Below are positions 36,001-47,214 of a stretch of DNA of 64,000 nucleotides, piece by piece. A model generated the notes under the pieces. The model saw only the letters and a program-made list of their open reading frames with translations, did no database searches and was not told the DNA's origin. Position numbers and translations under genes: made by a program. Source of the DNA: Carposina sasakii. Its lineage: Eukaryota; Arthropoda; Insecta; Lepidoptera; Carposinidae. How positions within the stretch are numbered: position 1 is the stretch's first letter; the number at the start of each line of letters is the position of its first letter. Where the stretch lies: the NCBI GenBank assembly GCA_014607495.2, contig CP053148.1:2108001-2172000 (forward strand), in the 5' to 3' direction.

Positions 36001-36267
36001 GTAATTAGGTATGTAGGTATGTAGTTGGCATTTTTTCAGCTGCATATTGCAGTAGTCAGTAGATCATTAAGGAATGGTTTGCTTTTGTGGAGCTGTTTAA
36101 AAACAGTTTACCAATATTATTTTGAAAGGCAGATTGCCATGTTATAGTGGTGGGTTCTATTATTTACCTAAATTTCCGGAGTGTGCTTAATTAATTTGAT
36201 ATGTGTAATGTCATGCTGTGTAATTTTATTGTATTATAAATAATAAATTAAGAAATGAAAAAAAATT
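36001..36267. other. No supported gene
   Basis: AT-rich sequence with nothing recognised. Confidence 0.35.
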
Positions 36268-36336
36268 TCACCCGAGTGAGATTTGAACTCATGACCTCTC
36301 ACATACCGTGCTGTGCTCCAATTGAGCTACCGGGTC
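36268..36336 (-). ncRNA. tRNA-like domain, divergent copy S4
   Basis: Read on the minus strand it is 69 nt: GACCCGGTAGCTCAATTGGA ... CACTCGGGTGA. It has a perfect A-box fit (TAGCTCAATTGG) and an approximate B box (AGTTCAAATCT), and the same acceptor-like ends as S1-S3. It shares the following flank (GTAAAATTCGTCAT, reversed) with S1 and S3. It may be closer to the parent tRNA. Confidence 0.5.
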
Positions 36337-36458
36337 ACTTAACTCGTATGACGAATTTTACTATCTCTTTTTTATTTTTACATATTTTTTTATTGTTTAA
36401 GCATTGCATTATATTTATAAACTGATAGAGAATGCTAAGTATTAAATTTGCTTTTGTA

Positions 36459-36619
36459 AAGGTGGGTTCCCACGGTGCGTGATTTCGCGAACGGACGCGG
36501 ACGCACCGACGGCTACGGACGGACGCGCACCGTTACCACAAACGCTCCGTTTCCCACGATCCGTGGTGCGGGCTGGTGCGCGTCCGTCCGTAATATCAGG
36601 CACCGTGGGAACCCACCTT
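36459..36619. mobile_element. GC-rich foldback MITE
   Basis: The ends AAGGTGGGTTCCCACGGTGC and its exact reverse complement enclose a GC-rich centre with repeated GGACG and CGTCCG words. This makes it a CpG-rich hairpin in an AT-rich region. The overlapping ORFs on both strands are products of the palindrome. Confidence 0.75.
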
Positions 36620-36902
36620 AACACTTTTGATAGTGCAATAAAGAAATTTCCTATCTTATCCCAATAGCTATGGAATCATAAAAATTTTAAGCCACGACCT
36701 AAGATTCCGTAAAATTAGCTTATTTAGCCCACTTGGTAGTGCCCAAGTTTAGGTAATCATTAATCAATGTGTAATTAAATTAGTGCCAACTATTGCAGCC
36801 CACTTTTACCAAATATTTAATCCTAGACTAAATTTTATTCGTCATGACATGTCATGTGTGATAACGTCAGTTTTCCCTTTTACAGTTTTGTTTAGTCTTT
36901 TT

Positions 36903-37510
36903 ATGGGCCACTTGCAGCAAACGGGTAGGTAAGTTAAATAGAGAATTAGCACACATGTTGCCGTGTTTTTTTTTAAGAAAAACGCTGTCATGTTATCCTC
37001 GGTTTAAGTACACAAATGTAGACTCCAGGTAATAGGCTATTTGACAATGTGAAAAATTAAATCGTCAATTAATGTAATCAGTATGTATTATGTATGAGTT
37101 TAAAAATGGTTATTTACTAACCGAAGTTGAAAATAATAATTGATTTACTTTAAAATCCGTAAATAAAAATGCATATTTTTAAACTTTTGTCACGTGACAC
37201 AAAACGCTCATGATTGGTCGGGCTTATTATGACGTCACCTGCTTGTAAACATTGTTTTTTGTTTACACTAAAATGTATGTGGATGACATGTGTCAAAGTG
37301 ACAGATACAGGCAAGTGATGTCACCGACGCCATATTTTCAAAGAAGCGTTTTGGCGCGATATCTATATATTAAACTTTTAATTTGATATTATTCAGTAAA
37401 TATGTACCAGAATTGAAAAATACAACTTTTACTGGGTTTTTAAACCTCCAGAGAATAATATAACATAGATTTTGAGTATCAGTCAAATAGCCTATTCTCG
37501 TTTAAACTTA
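36903..37510. mobile_element. MITE M2 (37029-37496) nested beside a GGGCCACTTGC element end
   Basis: AATAGGCTATTTGAC at 37029 is the reverse complement of GTCAAATAGCCTATT at 37482, giving a ~470 bp element with no ORF. It interrupts another repeat: GGGCCACTTGCAGCAAA at 36906 is the end also seen at 39578-39734. Confidence 0.65.
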
Positions 37511-37600
37511 AACCTGGATTTAAGCATTAACAAGAAGGTCTAAAGTAAAATAGTTAGTTATGAAAGTTAAAAACATAGCTCGAAGTCGGGCATAAATTAT

Positions 37601-37660
37601 TCGTAGCATACTACATAAGTTCGTAGCCGACTACAAAAGTACGTAGCAGACTACGCAAGT
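37601..37660. repeat. 20-bp tandem repeat, three units
   Basis: TCGTAGCATACTACATAAGT, then TCGTAGCCGACTACAAAAGT and ACGTAGCAGACTACGCAAGT follow head to tail with an exact 20 bp period. The CTACG/CGTAG words also occur near 950 and 45770. Confidence 0.75.
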
Positions 37661-37976
37661 TAGTGAGAACTGAAATTCACGGACAATACATGCAAAAGTA
37701 AGAAAACACTTTCATATTTTATTGATAGCGAAGTTGAGTTTAGAGTTAATTTTAAAATTTTCAACTTTCTGACGTTTGAACTAGCTTTAAACTCATAGAA
37801 ATGTTCCACGAAGTTCTTAGTAGTACATTAAGCATCAAATTCAGTAAAATAATCATAATTAAGTTTTTAAAATACGAAATTAACACTCTAGGTTTTTTAT
37901 TAGGTTCTTTGCGAACTAACTAACCTGTCTAAAGAATCATGCGAAAAGTAGATTGTGTCCTGTATATACCTACCCA

Positions 37977-38139
37977 AGGGCCGATTTTCCAAACATCAGA
38001 TAGCCTATTAGAAGAATAAAGTTGAAGCCATCTCTCTCTAATACTTGATCATGATAAAGACAGCATCAATTTTATTCTTCAGATTCGCTGGCTGTTCTGA
38101 TTCAGACAGGCTGTTTGACGTTTGAAGAAAATCGGCCCT
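37977..38139. mobile_element. MITE family H copy 1
   Basis: Inverted ends AGGGCCGATTTTCC and its counterpart near 38110-38139, with GATAGCCT and AAGAATAAAGTTGAAG inside. Related hairpins lie at 49765-49883, 50020-50152 and 56421-56541. Confidence 0.7.
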
Positions 38140-39123
38140 AAAGTAAAAAATAAAATGAGGTGTTGGCACGTGTCAACGCCTGAGGTCACCACACAATACT
38201 AGCGTGACCGTGATACGGTTTGAATGACATTGAATTACTGTTGTTAGGAAATTAATAATGAATTATTTATAAAAAAGCCGAGGTCACGTAACGGCAAAGG
38301 AGACTTATAATAGCTTTCCGCAATTATGAAGCTGTTTTACGCAATTTCTGTAATGACCCTTTCATGTCGGAAGTAGAATTGTGAAATAGGTTTTAATACT
38401 CGTAGTACTTTATTAAGTACTGACGAAGGATTTTTTAATCTCACCATCATCTTCCTGCCCTGTTCCCATTTATTTGAGGTCCCATTTACTTTTCTTCCAT
38501 TCATCCCTATTATTTTTAATCTATTGTATAAAATAGTCGTTTTATAAATTAAACCTTTGAAACGGCTGAACCGATTTTGTGGGTTTTTTGTACGGCACGT
38601 TTGAGAGTAGTAAATAAACCTTTTAAAATTTTTATTTACTTTTTAATCTTTTAATGATAATACCTACTAGATGGGCCGCCTTAATCTTCAATCAAAAATA
38701 TAGAAAACTATTTTATCAACTAGGTTGCATATAATATATGCACAACTATATCATACCATACCGGTGTATACCAAAAGCAGTACTAAGTCGATCTAAGCCA
38801 ATAATTTCTAATACCCAATTATAACAAGACTAGTTGAAGTAGTCCGCTTCTTTAGCTAGAAACGGATCGCAGCGCAACCTATAGAGTCCAATTAAACCTT
38901 CGTTGCACCAAGTGGAATCTATTTATCTATGTACCTATGCCTCCAATACCTACAGCTAGTGGATTATCCACTAACGGCTAAGGCATATTGAAAATTTAAT
39001 TTAAACCATCTTCGAGATTTAGCGGCACTAACGAAATTATTATGTAGAGCTCATGTATTTTAAATTAGTTTTAAAAAAACTCGACTGCGTAAAATAAACT
39101 ACCTACTCTCTCACAACTAAGTT
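38140..39123. other. No supported gene
   Basis: AT-rich. A SINE-like scrap (CATCTTCCTGCCCTGTTCCC) lies at about 38448 and a repeat-C-like fragment (CCTTTGAAACGGCTGAACCG) near 38553. Confidence 0.4.
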
Positions 39124-39250
39124 CGCCGCACACGGGCCACCGGCCACAGCTACAAACGCCGCTACGAGAAGTTATATATGAAAAGTACAGGACAATATGC
39201 CGGTGGCGGCGTTTTGTGGTTGTGGCCGGTGGTCCGTGTGCGGGAGCCCT
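39124..39250. mobile_element. GC-rich hairpin MITE
   Basis: The arms CGCACACGGGCCACCGGCCA (39127 onward) and GGCCGGTGGTCCGTGTGCGG (ending 39244) enclose a ~44 bp loop. The ORF reported on the minus strand here is an artefact of the hairpin. Confidence 0.7.
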
Positions 39251-39495
39251 TAGACGATGCATCTTATGATTCCTCTCAAGCTCAAAAAGTCGTTTAGGCT
39301 CTAGTGTGCCAAAAAAATATACATACAAACTTACATACACTCGTAAATCATAACCCTCCTTCTGTCGCGGTCTGGCAAAGGCAATGATTCCATGCTTAGA
39401 TATATTATATGTACGAAATTACTTCAAAAATAAAAAAGATACAAGAGAAAGGAACCACAAAGTTAGCAATTTGTAAAAAGAAAAGACTAAGTTAA

Positions 39496-40005
39496 GTTAA
39501 ATTCTCGATTTACTTCAATCTAGATTTGTGCATTTGATGAAAGTAAATGCTAAATCTAGATTAGAGTTAAATCGAGAATTAAGACCACTTGCATCAATTG
39601 TGTATGATCAATAATTAACACACATTATGATAGGTTTCTTTTTTTATCTTACCTATAAAGCAAGACAGCATGTGTCTTATATATCTATTGAACTTAAATA
39701 CACATTTACACATTTGCTGCAAGTGGCCCTTAATGTAAATTGCAATCTTGTTGCCTTATGGAAGGAGACCAACGGGAATCAAAAAAAATGTGAATCAAGT
39801 TGACAGCTGGGAACGGATGAAATGGGAAGGGGACAAACGTCTTAAGGCTCTTTGATTTAACTTAAATCTAGATTAACACATTTGTTACAAGTGGTCACAC
39901 ACATGACAGGTCTTTCTGTTTTTATTAAAAAAAAGAAGACGGCTTGTGTCGTAATCTTCGAATTAACTTTAATCTAGACTTCACATTTGCTGCAAGAAGC
40001 CAATG
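39496..40005. mobile_element. Cluster of CACTTGC-type MITEs
   Basis: An inverted pair ATTCTCGATTTA...TCTAGATTT / AAATCTAGATT...AATCGAGAATT lies at 39496-39582. It is followed by an element with ends TTAAGACCACTTGC and GCAAGTGGCCCTTAA (39578-39734). A diverged direct copy of the module lies at 39851-39894 and again at 39957-40002. Confidence 0.6.
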
Positions 40006-41513
40006 TAAATTGCTATATTGTTGCCAGTATAACTCTAGTTGCCCGCGGTGACATCTTGTTTGATACGAAACGTAAGTGCAGCGCCACCTACCTAAGCGCA
40101 ACTAAACAAAAATTACCTATGGTTCCCTTACCCGACAACTACGGGGTCATAAATAGTCGAGTCTGTAGGAAATAGGGTATACACGGTTTTGTTGTGTAAT
40201 GCATTTTACCTATGTGTTGTTACTGTCAATCTCCATGAAGTCATTAAAGGGTCATTAGTGTACAGAATATTTGGGTAGAACTCTTATTTGTATTGGGTGC
40301 AGTACGAAAACGTTCTTAAATAACGTTAATAGGCCTATTAAGAGCTTGTATTGTAGTAACCGTAAAATGAGCAAGATTTTTTGTATAATGTTTCATAAAT
40401 AATTTATACTTAATCAGAACTAATTTATATTGATCTCATCTATTATTTATATTCTATGTAACTAACTTCTTTAGAATATTGAAAGTTAAAAAAAAAATAC
40501 CTACCTAGTTACTCGTATTATTATAACAAGGAAAGATTACAGTGTAAAATGTTTCAGGTACATTCGTGAAATTTATCAAACTTTGGTAGAACTCAACTTA
40601 ATCCAAAGTAGTTGATATTTAAATATTCATAACTTTAAATATATTCATCCTAAAATAAGAAGTCATCCCAGGTGTGTCTACTAATTTAAAAACATTTCAT
40701 CTATCGATGTGTATTTGTTATTGTTTATGTTCATCCAAGTCTAAATAATGTTTTCCTTGACCCCGAAGATGTATAACTTCGATAACATTAAAAAGGTTAT
40801 CAGTCTTTTAGACTCGATGATTTTAAATGAACAGCAGTTAAAAGTAAACTCCTTACTCAAAGTAATAAATCCCAAAAATTTAAGCCCATGTTTATAAATC
40901 GAAGATACATTTAAGTATCTGAAGAATTGTCCCAAAATTCGCATTGCTACACTAGTCCGGGGCAGGTCTCTGTAGAGCTTCGTGTAGGAATCCGATCGGC
41001 CCATTTATTAATGTCCGCAGTCAACTTCACTCAAACAACCTGAAAATCCTTTAAAGAATACTCATATTCGCTAAAAACAATAATTTTTTTTCGCAAAAAG
41101 CAAAAATGTTTATCGCTAGCTTGTAAGAACGCGTCTATAGTTCACGCAAAGCTTCAAAAAAGTTCCAAATGGCACCAGTGTAGGCCCCGCACTGACACCA
41201 AACCTCCTCAACGACCTCCACTATTTACCCTATCTTCCCGAAAAACTTCACGAAAATACACAAACTTTTAACCATCAACAGAAATATTTTTAATCATATT
41301 TGTTCCGGTTACTTAAAATCAGTTTCTTTTGCCACCAAAATCTTCGCGCTATCCAAGGACGCACTTACATAAACGAATCTGTGTCACTTGAACCCACCGT
41401 AATTATACCGCAATACGGTCACATAATCCCCTTTCCCGCCAATAAACACGAATCCCGGTGCGTGGCATTGAAAAATGACAAACACTTATCACGATTTTAT
41501 ATAATAAACATAC
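40006..41513. other. No supported gene; possible intron of a minus-strand gene
   Basis: No exon is recognised. If the minus-strand donor at 41513 is real, this is the start of its first intron. The minus ORF at 40741-41004 has no known motif. Confidence 0.35.
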
Positions 41514-41578
41514 CTGGTCGTTGCCTCTATGCAGGTGGAGTAGTACGTCGGGTGAAAGTGAAAGTCGCGTCTCGTCAT
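41514..41578 (-). CDS. Candidate first coding exon, 21 codons plus 2 bases
   Basis: On the minus strand an ATG at 41578 opens MTRRDFHFHPTYYSTCIEA and runs to the GTATGT donor at 41513, leaving phase 2. The same frame has a stop (TAG) five codons upstream, so this would be the start. The protein was not recognised, and no second exon was found within the window. It could equally be 5' UTR with a chance frame. Confidence 0.25.
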
Positions 41579-42060
41579 CCACCGCGTCTAGCGCATCGCC
41601 AGGGCGCGGGCTGCGTGCCGGATCGATGTCGCGACAGTGCGGCCGCGCGCGTCGAGCCTCGTGAGCCGGCGCCGATCCCGGGGTCGGGTGTCGAGGCTAG
41701 GCGAGCGCGACCGCCACACTCGCGCGTTTAGTTTCGCTCGGAAACGTTCGGGTGTTTCGATCGGAGCGTTCGGAAGGTTTGGCGCATGGCAAACGCGGCG
41801 CTTGGCCGTGTGGCCAGCCTGGCCGGCGGCTTGCAGGGCGTGGGGCCCTAAAAGCGCACGCGAAACGCGTGGTCGATGGGACCGAGCGTGCGCCGAGCCG
41901 GGTCCGAGCCGGCCCGATCACACGAACGTAGCTCGGTTTGATGGAATTTGTGACGTTCGGGTGCCTACGTCACGAGAGTTCGAGGCCCCCACGTGAGCCG
42001 CGCGCAGCTGTCTGCCGCGACGTAAACAAAAACAATGCCACGCGACTTCCCCGACGCACC
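41514..42060 (-). promoter_or_regulatory. CpG-dense island, candidate promoter and first exon of a minus-strand gene
   Basis: About 550 bp are dense in CpG (for example GCGGCCGCGCGCGTCGAGC, GAGCCGGCCCG), in sharp contrast to the AT-rich flanks. At its left edge the minus strand reads ACGACCAG|GTATGTTT, a consensus donor, so a first exon would end at 41514. In insects such GC-rich stretches often mark promoters and 5' UTRs of regulatory genes; this is inference. Long plus-strand frames through it (41300-41731, 41637-41996) reflect GC-rich sequence lacking stops and have no recognised domain. Confidence 0.5.
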
Positions 42061-44046
42061 CCACACTACTAGCAGACCTGTCTGCTGCTAGTCTTGGAGT
42101 AACTTACGAGAATTCCATCAGAACGTGTCAGTGCCAGATGTATCGGTGCTGGAGTGTGTGCAGGATCGAATATGTCAGTGATATATCAAAATTGTGGATA
42201 CCTTGTGCCAGTTCGGATGTTCGTTTACGCGTGCTCTTAACTTCGGTGTTAAATTAAAGTTTTTCTTAGGTCTTCTTTTTATTATTTTCATCAAAGCTAC
42301 GCCGGTGCTGACGTAGATTATAAACGTAGAAGAGTTACCAATATTACGTTATTACTATTTGTTTGTAAACAAACAGTGAAACGTAAACAAACGTTATAAA
42401 TATAGCTAATAAATAAACAATAATAATGGTTTGTGAGAAAATGTGTTAAGCATTAATGAAATAGCAAGATGTGGTTATAATAGAAACTGAAACTATAAAT
42501 AAAGGTGATGTTGTTTTTTAACAAAGTGACGGTTGAAAGTTAACGAATTGTTCTTCTTTTTTTAAGTAGAGCTTTTTAGCACATTTATAAACACTTTTAT
42601 ATTCCTAACGAAACTTATAATAGACTACTTTTGTACTTTATTAAAGTTGTATGCAATTAATACATAAAAATCTTTTTATTTATTCACACAACCAGATCAT
42701 AGAAAATTTAGAAAATCTATAGCTAACTTTAAACTACTTAGGGCTATAAAAATTAATTTAAAAAACTTTTGAAATGTAAAATAGAGCCTGTTAAAGCAAA
42801 ACAATTAATTGAAAATAGTTCTTAGTTAGGTACCTATACCAATCTTTGCTTACACTGAAAAGTTACCGAAAAAAGTTGTCACAAAGTTCACGAAGAGTTT
42901 TTTGTCAAAGTAAAAGTGGCCTAAAATATTACATAACAAAAACTACATTTTAAAACTGCAAGTCAATATTTAAATGTTTTTTTTTTATTAGAAAAGATAA
43001 TGAATTTAACGTATTATCAGAATACTTACAACTTATAGAATAAAAACCGTCGCGATCACTATCCAACTTCAAATACACTCGCATAGAGTTTTGAACCAAA
43101 AAGGGTTGAAAAAATATTAGTATACAAACAAAAGATATCAGTGAAACAAAGTGAGCATGGAAGCCGGCGTTCTCCTCGGGGCCTAGACGACGTCTAAGCA
43201 CCTATCTCTGTTTGGCCAGTGTATTTGTAAAGGTTAGAGCGAGAGAGCAGCTAGTCATATAGCTAATGTAGAGCTCGCTGCATGTATTGTATAGGGGGCC
43301 TCGAATAGAGCGACCGTGACAGGATGACCTAAATATAGTACTTTGCTGTGACGTCAGAGGGCGAATGAATTATTACAGCGACATATATATAATTACTATG
43401 TATTATTAATATGTTAATAACATTAATAATATGTTAGTTATCGAAAATTTCGCTTTCAATGCTGTTAAGCGGTTTGATCTGGTGTTGATGGTTTAATATT
43501 TGTGAGGTCGTCGGTTTGTTTTTTTACATGCATATTATACGTGCATATATACCTACATGGCTGTATTTTTGCAGGCTCATAAAGGAGATTTTACAGACAC
43601 TTTTAGCATAACTGGGTTAGGATAGTGTGGTTATGCTGTTTTAGCTTAAACCATCGTTTATTTGTTTTTGACACGTAAATACGTGGTAAATAGGGACATG
43701 GAATAATTTTCGTGTTACGCAAGGTCGGCATGATGTTGGCCTATTCTTTTGACGAGCAAGTTCCTGTAAGAGCAAATTCCTAATAATTGTTTGTTAATTT
43801 TTGAATGTATTTGTGAATTTGTAGATATTTGTATAGGTAATTGTAAATATACGAGTAGCTATCACTCATCTGTTTATTGAATAAGAACAGCTCTAAAGTT
43901 TTTTCAGGTGAAATTTAAAAAGTAGTGTTACAATATTTTTGCAAAATATAATATTACTGTATTTTATATATCTATGTATACACTGTATTTATATGCTGTG
44001 CTCATAGATACTATATTAATTAACTTGTATTATGACTAACTGTTAA
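42061..44046. other. No supported gene
   Basis: AT-rich except for the first ~150 bp. A minus-strand frame at 42950-43201 contains a hydrophobic run and a GTAAGT, but it begins with GTG and has no in-frame upstream start. An AT palindrome lies near 43400-43440. Confidence 0.4.
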
Positions 44047-44208
44047 GCCATCCTCACCTGGTCGCGGTGCACCCTGCAGAACAACGAACGAAGGCTCTGG
44101 CCACCCACCAACCCGCATTGGACCAGCAGTAACGGTCCAACCCCCCATTTGGGGTAGGCCTATGTCCAGCAGTGGACTTCCCAGGGCTGAAATGATGATG
44201 ATGACTAA
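44047..44208 (+). mobile_element. Retroposon 3' tail, family E
   Basis: It runs from CACCTGGTCGCGGTGCACCCTGCAGAAC, through GCCCACCCACCAACCCGCATTGG-like sequence, to GGGTAGGCCTATGTCCAGCAG, TGGACTTCCCAGGGCTG and a (ATG)n tail. Confidence 0.65.
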
Positions 44209-44210
44209 TA

Positions 44211-44578
44211 AGTTTATAATATATAATATCTTGACTAAGATAAACTTATAAAAACACTTCTCAATTAATATAATCCGTTAGGATATGGTTGATCGTTTCA
44301 TGTTTAAACATTTTGCTGAGGGATTCAGCTTTGTTTGCCGAGATTTGGCTAGTGTATAGCTATCGGGATGAAAAATAACGTTGCCAATATGAAATTTAGA
44401 AAAGATTTTTTGTGTATGTGCAATAAAGAATAAAGAAAGAGATGGTAAAATTCGTCATCCGAGTAATTGACCCGGTAACTTAGTGGTTAGAGCGGCTGGC
44501 ACGGTTTGCAGTGGTCGTGGGTTCGATTCCCACTCGGGTGAAGAATTTTTTCCATTTTCCTTTATTAATAATTTTATA
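44211..44578 (+). mobile_element. tRNA-like SINE family S, long copy 2
   Basis: The body matches 32720-32945 closely (AATATAATCCGTTAGGATATGG, TTTGTTTGCCGAGATTTGG). A short string GTATGTGCAATAAAGAATAAAG (about 44410) is inserted relative to copy 1. It is followed by the tRNA-like head 44469-44541 and the T-rich tail. Confidence 0.75.
44469..44541 (+). ncRNA. tRNA-like domain, copy S3
   Basis: 73 nt with the same ends as S1. The D arm reads AACTTAGTGGTTAGAGC, giving a better D stem than S1 and S2. The B box GGTTCGATTCC is intact. Confidence 0.6.
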
Positions 44579-45225
44579 ATTATATTATAATAAAACAGTG
44601 CATAACTTATAAATAATATCCTGTACTAGACACAACTTTTAACATTAAAGACATGAAAACTGATTAATAAAAGTTTCAGAACATAGATTAGCTCCGAAAA
44701 TCTTTTCCTATTAGTTAATGAACAGGAAAATACGCGGTAAGTATTCCAGATCAACCTATCCTTGCGGGATAGCCGGGGATAATGAATGAGCAATCAGCGC
44801 GAAACTATCTGAACGGTTCCAATTACGAGACTGACTCTTCGTAATAGTTCCGAAGGCATCGGTCATTGGCGCTAGTGGTCTTATTTCTCTGACAATTTTT
44901 CATTAATTTTCTCTAGTTCCAATAAAATCTACGGGACTTCATGTAAGAAAAAATATTTCCTGTAGTTTTTCAATCTCATGAGACGTCTCCCTGGAGATAC
45001 TGTGATTAGGATATCCATGTAATTGTACCTTTTTAGTTACTTAAGCGATCCACTGGCGATGCTGTGAGGAATTCTTACTGCTAGTCAATTGATCTTCATA
45101 CTAACTGGGAATTAATTATTAGCTAGTCATTATGATCTGAGTCGACATCATTATATTAAATTTTGATATTATTTATAAAAATGTGTCCGTAAGGAACTTT
45201 GTCTATCTAGGCCATAGAGGAATAA
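44579..45225. other. No supported gene
   Basis: No recognised exon or repeat. Confidence 0.35.
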
Positions 45226-45450
45226 TATGTCATAGAGTGCTAATGTCATACTAACTGTTTACTTTTCGGTGCCTCACAATTCCAGTCATTGACACTTAGA
45301 TTCTATAAGTGTAATGTATTGTAATGTACTACATTACTAATGTATTGTAACGTATAGTAATGCAATCTAAGTGTCAAGGACTGGAATTGTGAGGCACCGA
45401 AAAGTCTAATGGTGCATCGAAACTGTTAGTATGACATTAGCCCTCTATGT
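45226..45450. mobile_element. Foldback MITE, ~225 bp
   Basis: The outer ends CATAGAGTGCTAATGTCATAC and GTATGACATTAGCCCTCTATG are inverted. The inner arms CGGTGCCTCACAATTCCAGTC and GACTGGAATTGTGAGGCACCG are perfect. An AATGTA-rich loop lies between. Confidence 0.75.
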
Positions 45451-46290
45451 CTACATCTTATTTCTCTATGACTAGGCCTACCTTTCCTTTAGAGATGTGA
45501 TATGATACATTGCTATAAATGCTTGTAATATCAACCAATAGTAATATTAATTGAATTTTATTAGTAGATATCAAATGCATCTGTAGCAACGTAGCACAGT
45601 GGCAGCCTAAGCTCAAGGCTTGTACCTGTAATGGGGCTAGGGTAGGTATTTTTAACCCTTTTATCTATGGTTAACGGTACAACACCCGCTAGGTGGCGCT
45701 GCAATTTGGTTCCAGTAAAGTGAAGCTCGAGTATATTTAGATTCGGCAGTTGCGGCGCTGATGGGTTTCGTAGCATGCTACAAACGAGCTACGAACTTAC
45801 TACGGTGGAGTGTGTAAGTTTTTTGTCTAGTTTTCTGTCTATCCTCAAAATGTATCGTGTTTTTACAAAGGAATTTAGACATTGTTTTAGCTACACATTA
45901 CCTGACAATAAAAATGTCTGGAAATTTTTATAGCTTCCCTCTCTTTACTCTCTCGGATTACTGAGAAGTTATGGATTTATAGTTACTGTAAAAAAATACT
46001 GTAAGCTATTTTTATAGCTTCGCTTTACATATCTCTGTATGTATAGTGACAGATTTTTCAAAAGTGTGGCAGGGTATCACCGAAATCGATTTGATTCTCA
46101 AGAAAAATGATTATTATTTATGTACTCCTCTCCTTCCACTAATTGAATAGTCAGTACTGATCAGCACAGTAGGTACTTTGTGTAGTGTGTATTGGAACTC
46201 GGTCGCGTTCACGTTTTACGCTCGACCAATAACATTCCAGTGTTGTGGCAATACTGCGCTAACATAAACATACCTACATGTTCGTTTGTA
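45451..46290. other. No supported gene
   Basis: No gene is supported. The minus ORF at 45561-45776 has no motif. CGTAGCATGCTACAAACGAGCTACG near 45768 belongs to the CTACG-rich words seen at 950 and 37601. Confidence 0.35.
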
Positions 46291-47214
46291 AACACACTCA
46301 TGGCGGACTAACAGGGGGGCGGTGGGGGCGGTCCGCCCCGGGCCCCACAACTGAGGGGCCTCGGATTGGCATATTAAAAAAAAATATATTATTAAAAATG
46401 TTATTTTAACATAATCTGCTGTAATTAAACCATTCTTCCAATAGAATTATAACCTATAGAAGTTTCCGAAGGCAAGGAATTTTTATGGGTGCAAATTTTA
46501 ACTCGCGGCTCTGTCATTCAGTGCTCAGCGGTGTGGCACGTGTGTATGTCAACCTAAAGGACTACCATGACGAAATGTGCACTGAGATCCTGCCAAAACT
46601 ATGCTCAAAAACATAAGAAAATAAATAACATCACATACCGGTAAATATTTGATGTTTTTACGTAATTTCATTGATAAAACAATAAATACACAATCAAATT
46701 TTCATATTTTTTTATCTGTCATTGAAAACAAAATGTTGCCATAAGTGTGAAATTTTACCCTATTTTTAAACATGCAGATTGTAGGTAAAAGTAGTTGGAT
46801 CTACTTTGTCTTTGATTGATTGTGGAATTACCTGCAAGCTCTCTCACCGAATTATTTAAAACTACATATTGACTATAATATTATGTTTAATTGAAATTAG
46901 ATCTTTAAAATGGGCATCGTTCTTTCCTTTATTGAATGAAATAAAACGGAGAATGGCCTCACAGCTACATAATGACAAATTATTCAGAGGGACAATTTTT
47001 AACAGAATATTGTATCACACTTTTGGACAATGATGTGGAAAAGTCCGATCTAATATATTTAAATTTCACGATAACTCTACAAGAGTGTGCAAATCAGTAT
47101 ACTTCTCAGCATCAATAATAATTTTATCGACTATTTACCACATCTAGGGAAAAAACATTTTTAAGGCAACATTAATTTTATGTCATGCATTAAGTCGATA
47201 TTTTATGCCTATTT

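Noticed and set aside
36442..36667. Overlapping ORFs on both strands
   Set aside because: They are mirror products of a foldback MITE.
39071..39340. 89-aa minus-strand ORF
   Set aside because: It runs through the GC-rich hairpin at 39124-39250, so its length reflects the palindrome.
41300..41996. Two long plus-strand ORFs (143 and 119 aa) through the CpG island
   Set aside because: GC-rich sequence rarely contains stops. The frames overlap, have no recognised domain, and the visible splice donor is on the other strand.
42950..43201. Minus-strand frame with a hydrophobic stretch and GTAAGT, resembling a secreted-protein first exon
   Set aside because: It starts with GTG, has no suitable in-frame ATG before the hydrophobic run, and no homologue was recognised.
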